A stretch of DNA of 64,000 nt. Source: Nematostella vectensis. Taxonomy: Eukaryota > Cnidaria > Anthozoa > Actiniaria > Edwardsiidae. A program made the translations under genes and the position numbers. Of the stretch, positions 33,912-61,789 are shown piece after piece; positions within the stretch are counted from its first letter, which is position 1; the number at the start of each line of letters is the position of its first letter. The DNA is taken from positions 13,782,139 to 13,846,138 of the forward strand of contig NC_064039.1 in the NCBI RefSeq assembly GCF_932526225.1, given 5' to 3'. A model generated the notes under the pieces. It was not told the DNA's origin, did not search any database, and was given only the letters and a program-made list of their open reading frames with translations.

Positions 33912-34042
33912 TCAGCGGCGAGACTTGCGCCACGTGATCAAATGGCTTACGCTGAGCGTCGTGGTGGCAGCGACAAAAATTGCGCATGCGCGTTCATCAG
34001 GCGACTGCATCAAAGAAGTCAATGAAAACTTCAAGAAAACAC
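33912..34042 (+). CDS. alternative signal-peptide exon for gene C
   Basis: ATG at 33912 gives MCQRRDLRHVIKWLTLSVVV then AATKIAHARSS, a good signal peptide (basic start, hydrophobic core, A-H-A-type cleavage). The frame continues to a phase-1 donor, ACACCCG|GTAACA. A phase-compatible acceptor exists at 34185-34186 (ATTTCAG|CT). This could be the true 5' end of gene C instead of the ATG at 34157. Transcript data would decide. Confidence 0.4.
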
Positions 34043-34156
34043 CCGGTAACAGCTTTTAGAAAACAAAAGGTGTTTTGAAAGACCTTAGAAGCTTCTTGAG
34101 TAATATTCTGTTTACGTTTTGGGTGTCTTCGTTTTGTTTTTTTTCCTTAAATTAAA

Positions 34157-47603
<13,447 letters not shown>

Positions 47604-47754
47604 CAAGGCCGACGGGAATAATACCAGAGAGTGGCGCTGTTACTATAGCAACGCACTGACCGCAGACCTTGCTAGCAACCGAGGTTTTGTTTACTATAGG
47701 GGAACATGTCATTACACAAGGCATGCCATGCTGACGTCCATTATCGAGTAGGTT
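47604..47754 (+). pseudogene. out-of-frame remainder of the gene C C-terminal module
   Basis: Downstream of the early stop, another frame continues the family sequence: GCTLPLYALFDKADG, WRCYYSNALTADLA and GFVYYRGTCHYT, ending at 47751. It matches the gene A tail, so the exon was once read through. The frame break is placed in the seven-C run at 47559-47565. Confidence 0.75.
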
Positions 47755-48910
47755 TTCTTAGAAACGTCCCTGCGGTATGAAAGCCGCGGACCTGGTCTTA
47801 GTCGTCATTCACACTGTTAGACTACGTCGCGTGCAGAGTTCCGTAGATATCGCAAAAACAGAGCCGTAAACTAACTTATGCAAAAAATGTGCTGTAGATA
47901 GAAGGCATCAAATTTTGTCCTCCATAACAAGAACGACAAGAAATGAGATTGAAAATCAAATTCCATAACAATACGCCCGCATGGAAATAACGAAACCTGA
48001 AAACTTTTTTGCTTCTTGTTATGGATCTCTGCACTTTTATACCGCAGGTCTAAAGTTTATAAGGGGCACTTTGCACGACTATAGCCAAAAATGTGCGGAA
48101 AATGAAAGACATCAAAAAAACAAAGAATCTTTTTGTTGACTTTGTTTCATAAACTAGAAAGGTCATTACAGAATCAATTTGGCATTGTGCACTATGGTAT
48201 TATCATATCTGGAAGGCGTGTTGTCTTGGGGAGATCCTATAATGCCGGTGACCCCATTTGAGTGCGAATTTCTCGTCTCTGTTATGTCCTGTGCAACCAG
48301 AGCTGTAGCACGCCTCGAAATATTTGAATATTTGGGTTAGGGGGTTAGGGGGGGGGGGGGGGGGGGCTACGGGTCATTTCCTTATACATATTTTCTAAAT
48401 ATTGGAGGAAACGGGGCCGTGGCAGCGATTGGGAGACAGGGGGCATGTTCCCTCCAATATTTTTAAAAACCTAGGCACCCCTGAATTTATCCATTAGCAC
48501 CATTTATGTAAGAAACTGTGGAGGCGAGGTTAAGTACAATTCTAGGCTGATTATAGAAGGCTACGTGGGGGCGTTTACTTGTGATTTTAGCGTAAGCGAT
48601 TCCATTTTGATTGGACTAGCGAGAACTGGGAAGGGGAAGAGAAAAAAGAGCTCTCGCGCAGCAGTACAAAACAAGAAGGCGGTCAAGACTAGGCGTATAG
48701 TATGAACAACACAGCAAAACGCAGAAACAGCAAAACGTAGAAATAGCGTTTAGGAGCTCACTTGAGCTAGCCAGCTGTATGATTCGTGAACTAAGGATCG
48801 CACTTACGGAAATGCCTTTCAAAGCGGCACACTGTATGAAATAATAAAATGAGTCATGTGGATCAGAACAACCCACGCGTGTTAAGAAATGATTTTTTCC
48901 CAGTGAGGAC
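47755..48910. other. intergenic, no supported gene
   Basis: 3' flank of gene C. A G homopolymer lies at about 48350-48366. No domain-bearing ORF is seen. A minus-strand frame at 48616-48972 runs into the minisatellite and is not supported. Confidence 0.5.
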
Positions 48911-48914
48911 CACG

Positions 48915-51900
48915 AACCTATAGCCCCAGTCAGAGGGACACACGCCCTATAGCCCCAGTCAAAGGAACGCACGGCCTATAGCCCCAGTCAAAGGAACACA
49001 CGGCCTATAGCCCCAGTCAGAGGGACACACGTCCTATAGCCCCAGTCAGAGGAACACACGCCCTATAGCCCTAGTCAGAGGGACACACGCCCTATAGCCT
49101 CAGTCAGAGGGACACACGCCCTATAGCCCTAGTCATAGGAACACACGCCATATAGCCCCAGTAACATGAACACACGCCCTAAAGCCCCAGTCATAGGAAC
49201 ACACGTCCTATAGCCCCAGTCATAGGAACACACGCCATATAGCCCTAGTCAAAGGAACACACGTCCTATAGCCCCAGTCATTGGAACACACGCCATATAG
49301 CCCCAGTCAAAGGAACACACGCCCTATAGCCCCAGTCAAAGGAACACATGCCCTATAGCCCCAGTCAAAGGGACACACGCCCTATAGCCCCAGTCAAAGG
49401 AACACACGCCCTATAGCCCCAGTCAAAGGAACACATGCCCTATAGCCCTAGCCAAAGGAACACACGGCCTATAGCCCCAGTCAAAGGGACACACGGCCTA
49501 TAGCCCCAGTCAAAGGGACACACGCCCTATAGCCCCAGTCAAAGGAACACACGCCCTATAGCCCCAGTCAAAGGAACACATGCCCTATAGCCCCAGTCAG
49601 AGAAACACGCCATATAGCCCCAGTCAAAGGAACACACGTCCTATAGCCCCAGTCATTGGAACACACGCCATATAGCCCCATTCAAAGGAACATACGCCCT
49701 ATAACCCTAGCCAAAGGAACACACGCCCTATAGCCCCAGTCAAAGGAACACACGCCCTATAGCCCAAGTCACAGGAACACATGCCCTATAGCCCCAGTCA
49801 AAGGAACACACGCCCTATAGCCCTAGCCAAAGGAACACACGGCCTATAGCCCCAGTCAAAGGGACACACGGCCTATAGCCCCAGTCAAAGGGACACACGC
49901 CCTATAGCCCCAATCAAAGGAACACACGCCCTATAGCCCCAGTCAAAGGAACACATGCCCTATAGCCCCAGTCAGAGAAACACGCCATATAGCCCTAGTC
50001 AAAGGAACACACGGCCTATAGCCCCAGTCAAAGGAACACACGCCCTATAGCCCAAGTCACAGGAACACACGCCCTATAGCCCCAGTCAGAGGGACACATG
50101 CCCTATAGCCCGAGTCAGAGGAACACACGCCCTATAGCCCCAGTCAAAGGGACACACGCCCTATAGCCCCAGTCAGAGGGGCACATGCCATATAGCCCTA
50201 GTCAAAGGAACACACGGCCTATAGCCCCAGTCAAAGGGACACACGCCCTATAGCCCCAGTCATAAGGACACATGGCCTATAGCCCCAGTCATTGGAACAC
50301 ACGCCATATAGCCCTAGTCAAAGGAACACACGGCCTATAGCCCCAGTCAGAGGGACACACGCCCTATAGCTCCAGTCAGAGGAACCCACGCCCTATAGAC
50401 CCAGTCAGAGGAACACACGCCCTATAGCCCCAGTCAGAGGGACACACGCCCTATAGCCCCAGTCATAGGAACACACGCCATATAGCCCCAGTCAGAGGGA
50501 CACACGCCCTATAGCCCCAGTCACACGAACACACGGCCTATAGCCCTTGTTACAGGAACACACGCCTTATAGCCCTAGTCACAGGAACACACGCCCTATA
50601 GCCACAGTCATAGGAACACATGCCCTATAGCCCCAGTCAAAGGAACACACGCCCTATAGCCCCAGTCAAAGGAACACACTCCATATAGCCCCAGTAACAT
50701 GAACACACGCCCTAAAGCCCCAGTCATAGGAACACACGTCCTATAGCCCCAGTCATAGGAACACACGCCATATAGCCCTAGTCAAAGGAACACACGTCCT
50801 ATAGCCCCAGTCATTGGAACACACGCCATATAGCCCCATTCAAAGGAACATACGCCCTATAACCCTAGTCAAAGGAACACACGCCCTAAAGCCCCAGTCA
50901 TAGGAACACACGTCCTATAGCCCCAGTCATAGGAACACACGCCATATAGCCCTTGTTACAGGAACACACGCCTTATAGCCCCAGTCACAGGAACACACGC
51001 CCTATAGCCCCAGTCATAGGAACACATGCCCTATAGCCCCAGTCAGAGAAACACACGCCCTATAGCCCCAGTCACACGAACACTCGGCCTATAGCCCCAG
51101 TTAGAGGGACACACGCCCTATAGCCCCAGTCAGAGGGACACACGCCCTATAGCCCCAGTCAGAGGGACACACGGCCTATAGCCCAAGTCAGAGGAACACA
51201 CGTCCTATAGCCCCAGTCAGAGGAACACACGCCATATAGCCCTAGTCAAAAGAACACACGGCCTATAGCCCCAGTCAGAGGGACACACGCCCTATAGCCC
51301 CAGTCGAAGGAACACACGCCCTATAGCCCCAGTCAAAGGAACACACGCCCTATGGCCCCAGTCAGAGGGACACACGGTCTATAGCCCCAGTCAAAAGAAC
51401 ACACGCCCTATAGCCCCAGACAAAGGAACACACGCCCTATAGCCCCAGTCAGAGGAACACACGCCCTATAGCCCCAGTCAGAGGGACACACGCCCTATAG
51501 CCCTAGTCATAGGAACACATGCCATATAGCAATAGTAACATGAACACACGCCCTAAAGCCCCAGTCATAGGAACACACGTCCTATAGCCCTAGTCATAGG
51601 AACACACGCCATATAGCCCTAGTCAAAGGAACACACGCCATATAGCCCCAGTCAAAGGAACACACGCCCTATAACCCCAGTCAAAGGAACACACGCCCTA
51701 TAACCCTAGTCAAAGGAACACACGCCATATAGCCCCAGTCAGAGGGACACACGCCATATAGCCCTAGTCAAAGGAACACACGGCCTATAGCCCCAGTCAG
51801 AGGGACACACGCCCTATAGCCCCAGTCAAAGGAACACACGCCCTATAACCCTAGTCAAAGGAACACACGTCCTATAGCCCCAGTCAGAGGAACACGCCCT

Positions 51901-54900
51901 ATAACCCAGTCAAAGGAACTCACGCCCTATAGCCCTAGTCACAGAAACACACGGCCTATAGCCCTACTCACAGAAACACACGGCCTATAGCCCTAGTCAC
52001 AGGAACACACACGGCCTATAGCCCCAGTCAGAGGGACACACGGCCTATAGCCCAAGTCAGAGGAACACACGTCCTATAACCCCAGTCAAAGGAACACACG
52101 CCCTATAGCCCCAGTCAGAGGGACACACGCCCTATAGCCCCAGTCATAGGAACACACGCCATATAGCCCTAGTAACATGAACACACGCCCTAAAGCCCCA
52201 GTCATAGGAACACACGTCCTATAGCCCCAGTCATAGGAACACACGCCATATAGCCCTAGTCAAAGGAACACACGTCCTATAGCCCCAGTCATTGGAACAC
52301 ACGCCATATAGCCCCATTCAAAGGAACATACGCCCTATAACCCTAGAAAAAGGAACACACGCCCTAAAGCCCCAGTCATAGGAACACACATCCTATAGCC
52401 CCAGTCATAGGAACACACGCCATATAGCCCTTGTTACAGGAACACACGCCTTATAGCCCCAGTCACAGGAACACACGCCCTATAGCCCCAGGCATAGAAA
52501 CACATGCCCTATAGCCCCAGTCAGAGAAACACACGCCCTATAGCCCCAGTCACACGAACACTCGGCCTATAGCCCCAGTTAGAGGGACACACGCCCTATA
52601 GCCCCAGTCAGAGGGACACACGCCCTATAGCCCCAGTCAGAGGGACACACGGCCTATAGCCCAAGTCAGAGGAACACACGTCCTATAGCCCCAGTCAGAG
52701 GAACACACGCCATATAGCCCTAGTCAAAAGAACACACGGCCTATAGCCCCAGTCAGAGGGACACACGCCCTATAGCCCCAGTCGAAGGAACACACGCCCT
52801 ATAGCCCCAGTCAAAGGAACACACGCCCTATAGCCCCAGTCAGAGGGACACACGGTCTATAGCCCCAGTCAGAAGAACACACGCCCTATAGCCCCAGACA
52901 AAGGAACACACGCCCTATAGCCCCAGTCAGAGGAACACACGCCCTATAGCCCCAGTCAGAGGGACACACGCCCTATAGCCCCAGTCATAGGAACACACAC
53001 CATATAGCAATAGTAACATGAACACACGCCCTAAAGCCCCAGTCATAGGAACACACGTCCTATAGCCCCAGTCATAGGAACACACGCCATATAGCCCTAG
53101 TCAAAGGAACACACGCCATATAGCCCCAGTCAAAGGAACACACGCCCTATAACCCCAGTCAAAGGAACACACGCCCTATAACCCTAGTCAAAGGAACACA
53201 CGCCATATAGCCCCAGTCAGAGGGAGACACGCCATATAGCCCTAGTCAAAGGAACACACGGCCTATAGCCCCAGTCAGAGGGACACACGCCCTATAGCCC
53301 CAGTCAAAGGAACACACGCCCTATAACCCTAGTCAAAGGAACACACGTCCTATAGCCCCAGTCAGAGGAACACGCCCTATAACCCAGTCAAAGGAACCCA
53401 CGCCCTATAGCCCTAGTCACAGAAACACACGGCCTATAGCCCTAGTCACAGAAACACACGGCCTATAGCCCTAGTCACAGGAACACACACGGCCTATAGC
53501 CCCAGTCAGAGGGACACACGGCCTATAGCCCAAGTCAGAGGAACACACGTCCTATAACCCCAGTCAAAGGAACACACGCCCTATAGCCCCAGTCACACGA
53601 ACACACGGCCTATAGCCCTTGTTACAGGAACACACGCCTTATAGCCCCAGTCAAAGGAACACACGGCCTATAGCCCCAGTCAGAGGGACACACGGCCTAT
53701 AGCCCAAGTGAAAGGAACACACGCCCTATAGCCCCAGTCAGAGGGACACATGCCCTATAGCCCCAGTCATAGGAACACATGCCCTATAGCCCCAGTCAGA
53801 GGAACACACGCCCTATAGCCCCAGTCACACGAACACTCGGCCTATAGCCCCAGTCAGAGGGACACACGCCCTATAGCCCCAGTCAAAGGAAAATACGCCA
53901 TATAGCCCTAGTCAAAGGAACACACGTCCTATAGCCCCAGTCAGAGAAACACACGCCCTATAGCCCCAGTCACACGAACACTCGGCCTATAGCCCCAGTT
54001 AGAGGGACACACGCCCTATAGCCCCAGTCAGAGGGACACACGCCTTATAGCCCCAGTCAAAGGAACACACGGCCTATAGCCCCAGTCAGAGGGACACACG
54101 GCCTATAGCCCCAGTCAGAGGGACACACGCCCTATAGCCCCAGTCAAAGGAACACACGGCCTAAAGCCCCAGTCAGAGGGACACACGTCCTATAGCCCCA
54201 GTCATAGGAACACACACCCTATAGACCCAGTCAAAGGAACACACGTCCTATAGCCCCAGTCAGAGGGACACACGCCATATAGCCCTAGTCAAAGGAACAC
54301 ACGTCCTATAGCCCCAGTCATAGGAACACACGCCATATAGCCCTAGTCAAAGGAACACACGTCCTATAGCCCCAGTCATAGGAACAAACGCCATATAGCC
54401 CTAGTCAAAGGAACACACGGCCTATAGCCCCAGTGATAGGAACACACGTCCTATAGCCCCAGTCAGAGGGACACACGCCATATAGCCCCAGTCAAAGGGA
54501 CACACGGCCTATAGCCCTAGTCAAAGGAACACACGGCCTATAGCCCCAGTCAGAGGGACACACGCCATATAGCCCTAGTCAAAGGAACAGACGGCCTATA
54601 GCCCCAGTCAGAGGGACAAACGCCCTATAGCCCCAGTCAAAGGAACACACGCGCTATAACCCTAGTCAAAGGAACACACGTCCTATAGCCCCAGTCAGAG
54701 GAACACACGCCATATAGCCCTAGTCAAAGGAACACACGGCCTATTGCCCCAGTCAGAGGGACACACGCCCTATAGCCCCAGTCAAAGGAACACATGCCCT
54801 ATAGCCCCAGTCAAAGGAACACACGCCCTATAGCCCCAGTCAGAGGGACACACGGCGTACAGCCCCAGACAGAGGGACACACGCCCTATAGCCCCAGTCA

Positions 54901-57270
54901 GAGGGTCACACTGCCTATAGCCCCATTCAGAGGGACACACACCCTATAGCCCCAGTCAGAGGGACACACGCCCTATAGCCCCAGTCATAGGAACACACGC
55001 CTTATAGCCCCAGTCACACGAACACTCGGCCTATAGCCCCAGTCAGAGGGACACACGCCCTATAGCCCCAGTCAAAGGAACACACGCCCTATAGCCCTAG
55101 TCAAAGAAACACACGGCCTAAAGCCCCAGTCATAGGAACACACGTCCTATAGCCCCAGTCATAGGAACACAGGGCCTATAGCCCCAGTCAGAGGGACACA
55201 CGCCCTATAGCCCCAGTCACACGAACCAACGGCCTATAGCCCTTGTTACAGGAACACACGCCCTATAGCCCCAGTCATAGGAACACATGCCCTATAGCCC
55301 TAGTCAGAGAAACACACGCCCTATAGCCCCAGTCACACGAACACTCGGCCTATAGCCCCAGTCAGAGGGACACACACCATATAGCCCCAGTCACAGGAAC
55401 ACAAGCCATATAGCCCCAGTCAAAGGAACACACGCCCTATAGCCCTTGTTACAGGAACACACGCCTTATAGCCCCAGTCACAGGAACACACGCCCTATAG
55501 CCCCAGTCATAGGAACACATGCCCTATAGCCCCAGTCAGAGAAACACACGCCCTATAGCCCCAGTCACACGAACACTCGGCCTATAGCCCCAGTTAGAGG
55601 GACACACGCCCTATAGCCCCAGTCAGAGGGACACACGCCTTATAGCCCCAGTCAAAGGAACACACGGCCTATAGCCCCAGTCAGAGGGACACACGGCCTA
55701 TAGCCCCAGTCAGAGGGACACACGGCCTATAGCCCCAGTCAAAGGAACACACGCCCTATAGCCCCAGTCAAAGGAACACACGCCCTATAGCCCCAGTCAA
55801 AGGAACACACGCCCTATAGCCCCAGTCAAAGGAACACACGCCCTATAGCCCCAGTCAAAGGAACACACGCCCTATAGCCCCAGTCAAAGGAACACACGCC
55901 CTATAGCCCCAGTCAAAGGAACACACGCCCTATAGCCGCAGTCATAGGAACACACGCCCTATAGCCCCAGTCAAAGTAACACACGCCCTATAGCCCCAGT
56001 CAGAGGGACACATGCCCTATAGCCCCAGTCAGAGGGACACACACCCTATAGCCCCAGTCATAGGGACACACGCCCTATAGCCCCAGTCAAAGGAACACAC
56101 GCCCTATAGCCCCAGTCAAAGGAACCCATGCCCTATAGCCCTAGTCACAGAAACACACGGCCTATAGCCCTAGTCACAGAAACACACGGCCTATAGCCCT
56201 AGTCACAGGAACACACACGGCCTATAGCCCCAGTCAAAGGGACACACGGCCTATAGCCCCTGACTGGGGCTACTGGCTGACTGGTGGGCTGACTGTTGTC
56301 ACACGAACACACACGGCCTATAACCCCAGTCAAAGGAACACACGGCCCTTAGCCCCAGTCACAGAAACACACGGCCTATAGCCCTAGTCACAGGAACACA
56401 CACGGCCTATAGCCCCAGTCAGAGGAACACACGTCCTATAACCCCAGTCAAAGGAACACACGCCCTATAGCCCCAGTGACACGAACCAATGGCCTATAGC
56501 CCTTGTTACAGGAACACACGCCTTATAGCCCCAGTCACAGGAACACACGCCCTATAGCCCCAGTCATAGGAACACATGCCCTATAGCCCTAGTCAGAGAA
56601 ACACACGTCCTATAGCCCCAGTCACACGAACACTCGGCCTATAGCCCCAGTTAGAGGGACACACGCCCTATAGCCCCAGTCAGAGGGACACACGCCCTAT
56701 AGCCCCATTCAAAGGAACACACAGCCTATAGCCCCAGTCAGAGGGACACACGGCCTATAGCCCCAGTCAGAGGGACACACGGCCTATAGCCCCAGTCAAA
56801 GGAACACACGGCCTATAGCCCCAGTCAGAGGGACACACGGCCTATAGCCCCAGTCAGAGGGACATACGCCCTATAGCCCCAGTCAAAGGAACACTCGGCC
56901 TATAGCCCTTGTCAGAGGGACACACGCCCTATAGCCCCAGTCAGAGGGACACACGCCCTATAGCCCCAGTCAAAGGAACACACGGCCTATAGCCCCAGTC
57001 AGAGTGATACACGGCCTATAGCCCCAATCAGAGGGACACACGCCCTATAGCCCCAGTTAGAAGGACACACGCCCTATAGCCCCAGTCAAAGGAACACACG
57101 GCCCTTAGCCCCAGTCAAGGAAACACACGGCCTATAGCCCCAGTCAGAGGGACACATGCCCTATGGCCCCAGTCAGAGGGACACACGCCCTATAATCCCA
57201 GTCACACGAACACACGGCCTATAACCCTAATCATAGGAACACATGCCCTCTATAAGCCCAGTTAGAGTGA
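48915..57270 (-). repeat. 29-bp minisatellite array, ~285 copies (array 2, inverted)
   Basis: The unit 'cctatagccccagtcaaagg' plus 'aacacacgc' is the reverse complement of the array 1 unit. Large internal duplications exist: the rare 'aatagtaaca' unit at 51531 recurs at 53009 (about 51 units), with long identical variant order around it. A short local inversion ('cccctgactggggctactgg' near 56256) breaks the array. Together with array 1 it frames the 24-kb segment carrying the transposon and gene C. Confidence 0.97.
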
Positions 57271-57654
57271 AACACTTGATTCTGATTTGATGAAGATTTG
57301 ATCACGAGATAACGAATGTCGTGGTGTGTAAGGGTATCTACCACGGATCTACCACACTAGTTGTTCCAATTTTTATGGAAAGTTGCCGAGCACTTTAAGT
57401 CTTTCATTGCCATAACGCCCTGAGACGCCTGTAAAATATAGGCCCAACTCCAAAACGTCAAAAATGCAAACTAAACATCACCAGACCCGAATACTCATAG
57501 ATTCATCCAAGGCATAGACCACCTTCAAAAGCGCATCGAAGCAATGTAATAGAATTGAATCTTTTGTCAAAATATCAACCTTAATTTCTGACCATTCGTA
57601 AACAAATGCTTAAACTTAGAAACATTTCTTACCAAAAAAGACACAAAATTTCGA
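57271..57654. other. non-coding spacer
   Basis: No supported feature. Confidence 0.4.
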
Positions 57655-58410
57655 ACTACAAATAGAGACAAGCAAACAAAGATCAAGTTACCAATAGATA
57701 CCTTTATTGCGCTCCGTCAGGTCCCATTTTACAGCAATCAGTCACAATAATCAATGCTAGAACCTCCATTAGAAGCGAGTCACCATTGTTAGCCTATTTT
57801 GCATGCCTGCACTGCATCATGGGAGTCTTGGAAACACCTTGACAGACAGACGGGCAATCTCCTCCCCCACAATCATAACAGTTTTTTTATAGGTCTCTTT
57901 GCCCCGAAGCCAGAAAAAACATTTCCAGGTCCAAGGATTCCAGAATAAGCCTGAAAACAGTTTTTGAATAAGGTTGGGTAGCAAAGATGGCCCACATTGG
58001 AGAGTATGAGGCCATTCACTTAGAAAATTCCTTTTTCACTTGGTGAAGCCCAGACAAGGAATTATCCCATTGAATCGACCTCAGCGTGCAAACATCCATA
58101 AGCACAGCATTAATTATGCCCAAAAAGGCTTAATGATGTCCTAAGGTACTCTCCAGATGTGAAAAAGCTGTAATTTTTAAGCAAATTACAAGCAAAACTG
58201 TTGTAAGCAACAGGCTGTAGCAGTGCCGTCGCTAGAAAGAAAAGGCACCGCAGTGCATTGTTGGAAACTTCAAGGCATACCGTCTTGGGTAAGCGGTAGC
58301 TTAGCTTAACTGGTAATGTTAGACTTGAAATAGGGGGGGGGGAGGTTTCTGTTTACAGTCTGTTTTTCTTACAATGTTGCTCAGAAGTACCCAGGAGTGA
58401 AAGGGTTAAC
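57655..58410. repeat. dispersed repeat, copy 2
   Basis: Direct-orientation homolog of 1090-1790 with an extra ~100 bp at 58205-58305. Copy 1 lies upstream of gene A and copy 2 downstream of the second array, so the pair brackets nearly the whole pentraxin region. Confidence 0.8.
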
Positions 58411-60006
58411 ACGTTATGCTATACGGGCTCCCTGTGGTAAAATAATTTGTCCCCTGGGACATCTGGTCACGAGGCTTCCGTACACAAAGGTTTGGTGACA
58501 AACTCTAGAAGACCGCAAACAAAGCACGGAAGCTTGATTTCCACTCTGTGCTTCAATATAAGAAGGTATTTATGTCATGTTTGTATCTACGTCTACTTGA
58601 CTTTTGAGAAATAGTTTTTCTTCAAAATAAGAGCCATTTTCGAATGCAGGCATCGTCTTTGTTTCCCTCTCTCTTTTTGTCTTGTACTCCCTGAACTAAT
58701 ACTTACTGAATATCGCAAAAGTCGTTCAATGTTATGTTGTTGTCGAGGATATTATTTAACGGAATGACTAAGTATCCTTCAGCCAAAAAGAGTCTTTGAA
58801 ATGCTAATCAAAACGAGCGATAACTGCTTCAACGTACTTTTACCTAAGCTTATTTCCCTTTGAATTCAACCTTTTCTAATAAAAATAATAATCTTTGTTG
58901 AGGATGGATTTGTGCATTCTTTACAAAACATTTTAACATTTTAATTTTTAGTGTTTTTATGAAGACTGTATGTAAGTAGGATACATCAAGAGCCTTTATT
59001 CCTAAGTACCCTGTTATATAACCAGACTCTTCAGGACCGTAGCAGGACAAGGATTTTTCTTGGGGGGGGGGGGGGGGGGGTGCGAAATCCGAAAAAGTTG
59101 AACTAATTTTTCTGGGGGAGGGGGGGGGGGGCGTGAGTTTTTTTGATAAAAATCTGACCACTCCCAAAAGAACAAAAAGGGATATTTTATGCCTTTGCAG
59201 TATCTCCACGTTTATTGTCAGATTTGGCTACAAATAAAGTCTAGAATGACTTATGGAATGACATACAAGAGTTATCTAGCTTATGCTTTATAGTTCCGTC
59301 TACAAGACTTTCGGTTGTTGTGGGGAGGTGCGTTCGCACCACCTGCACCCCCTCTGGGTATGGGCCTGGAGCTAGGGTGACCTATCTAAAAGAAATGGTG
59401 TGCTAAATGGGTAAACGAACCCTCCCAGCTAAAAAATCTGGCTATGGGCCAGCTCTAAAAGTCAATCTTGTACAATTAGAAAGAAAGTGATCTCACATGA
59501 GTTGTTTATTGTCAAGTAGCAGTTCAAATCAAGTCAAACTGTTGTCATATTTTAAAACCTTTTTGAAATATAAGCTTGCTTTCAGACAATCCATGTGTCA
59601 AAGCCTGTGGTGGAGGATATAAATAAGCTAATAATCGTAAATAAAAATAAATTCATGCTTCAAAAGTTGTACATTTCTTGTTTATGTTTCATAAATGTTA
59701 GATACCAGAATTCAGTCATTTATACTCAACCAATGAAGCACTACAGGTTACGATACACTGATTTCCAATTGCAATGTACACTGTAGGTGTTCTACTCTAT
59801 ATTAATGTACCTGTATCAATTCCCAGCTATGCACCTAAATTCCCTAAAGTCAATTAATTTTCAAGTGTTAAATTGGTTTATAGAATATCAGGTACAGTAT
59901 TGCAGTCAATTTAGTGAGAAGTCAGTTGAACTGACTATATATTTTTTCGAGAAAGCTTAATTACAAAATGTAGAATTTTACATCAACGTTTATTTTCTGA
60001 ACCAGA
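58411..60006. other. upstream region of the fucosidase gene
   Basis: Non-coding, with G homopolymers at about 59063-59080 and 59118-59130. No TATA box is obvious. The last bases before 60007 form a short AT-rich leader. Confidence 0.45.
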
Positions 60007-61653
60007 ATGTCCTTAAGGTGTTTGCTGTTTGTCATTGCTGTGGTTGGCACAGTAACGCCCTGCATCTCTAAGTACCTACCCACATGGGAGTCGCTTGACT
60101 CAAGACCCAACCCTGGGTGGTATGACAAAGCCAAGTTTGGTATCTTTATGCACTGGGGCCTGTATTCAGTGCCAAGCTATGGTGATGGAGAGGCAAGCGA
60201 GTGGTTCTGGAAGTACTGGCATGACGGCAGTTCAGCAAATGTCAACTTCATGAAGAAGAATTTCCCTCCTGGGTTCACCTATGCTGATTTTGGTCCCATG
60301 TTCAAGGCAGAGTTCTTTGACCCTGATGTCTTTGCAAACCTTATTGCAAAGTCAGGAGCAAAGTGAGTTCTTTATGTTAGTGTGTGCTCAACTTTGCTCA
60401 ATATTTACTCAGTTTTAAAGTCATTTTTTATTATTCCACTGATTGTTTATGATAAAGCTATTTGAAATAGAAAACCAGCTCATTGTCAAATATTGCGAAA
60501 TATTTCTCTTTTATTTGTTACGATCAAACATGCTTTTATTTACAAAACAAAACAAAAAAACTAGATATGTAGCAAAATTGGTTCAATTTACATTCAAATT
60601 ATAAACAGACCAGTGTGTTTCACCTTAAAATGTGATCAATTAAAATTGGGCACTGAAAGATACCAGTATCTGATATCTGATGACAATTTGGTATGACAAA
60701 GCTGCTGAATGCGAGGCTATCAAAGGGAAGGTTGGGTTTCCAGACCCTCCCCATCTCAACTAAACTGTCTATTTTAAGGCATTTACAGCACTGCAAACTC
60801 AAGATACAGTACCTGAAAAAAGGCATTGGCTAAACATGGGAATGGCCCCATATGTCCATATAGCTTATAGGACAAATCAGTTCCCTCGCTTAACCTCATT
60901 TTCAGTTCTGCACCCATGACAGGACCACTGACTTGTGTCTTTTCCAGATACTTCGTCTTGACCAGCAAACACCATGAAGGCTGGACCATGTGGAAATCCA
61001 ATGTCTCATGGAACTGGAACTCTGTTGACAATGGGCCACACAGGGATCTTGTTGGTATGTAGGGCACATCTACTGTGACTAACAGTGGTACCCCTATTAA
61101 GCAGCCATAAATTGAACACCAGGTTCTGGTATAAAAGGCTCGTCCCAGGGATAAGCAGTCTCATTTCTCACTGAATCATAGAAGCAATAAGAAATCTGTA
61201 TCCTACCGAAGACTTAACCATACATATGTCAGATGACAATAAGCCACTATGGCAATGATCAATGATACTACTACATTGTGTTATTGTTTTTACATCATTT
61301 TTTTTTTAAAATTTCACACAATGTTATGATTTATGCAAAGTTTTGATAGTTGCCTGCAATCAACCAAGCATCCAGGCCTGACTGTTGTGCTCACTTTTCA
61401 GCAAAACATTGTGTCAAAGCGTTTAATCTTTCAAAAGGAAAATTTGATATCCTCCTTTCATTGGGAATAGGATTTTTTGTCTGATATCACCATAATTATT
61501 TTAATGTAAAATGTTCCTATAGGTGAGCTTGCCAAGTCTATCCGCACCAAGACCAATGTGACGTTTGGCCTTTACCATTCGCTCTATGAATGGTTTAATC
61601 CCTTGTATCTGCAAGATAAAGCTAATGATTTCAGGACCAACGATTACGTCAAG
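60007..61653 (+). CDS. alpha-L-fucosidase (GH29), 5' part
   Basis: Three exons in view, 60007-60362, 60948-61054 and 61523-61653, encode the first 198 residues with phases closing. The gene continues beyond the window. Residues 1-20 are a signal peptide ([20 protein letters not shown]). Family motifs are [40 protein letters not shown] and [13 protein letters not shown], all typical of the GH29 catalytic barrel of animal FUCA1/FUCA2-type enzymes. These remove terminal alpha-L-fucose from glycans in lysosomes or outside the cell. The catalytic nucleophile Asp lies in later exons not seen. Two exon-free minisatellites fill the next intron. FUCA1 or FUCA2 cannot be separated on this part. Confidence 0.93.
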
Positions 61654-61789
61654 GTAACCTCTGCTAGTAAAGCTTTAGGGGGGTGGACCAGGGGGAATAG
61701 GTAAGAGGCATGCTGTAAAAACTACAGTTCCCCAGATCTGATTATTGTATATTCTACTCCTGATTAAAATCAGTTGTGTCTGGCACTGA

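Noticed and set aside
48915-57270. CRISPR-like array on the other strand
   Set aside because: Same reason: no spacers, only variant tandem units.
58300-58350. tRNA-like stretch 'agcttaactggtaatgttag' with 'acttgaaat' in the dispersed repeat (also near 1655)
   Set aside because: It resembles a D-arm and anticodon region, but no T-arm or acceptor stem can be formed. At most it is a decayed tRNA-derived repeat.
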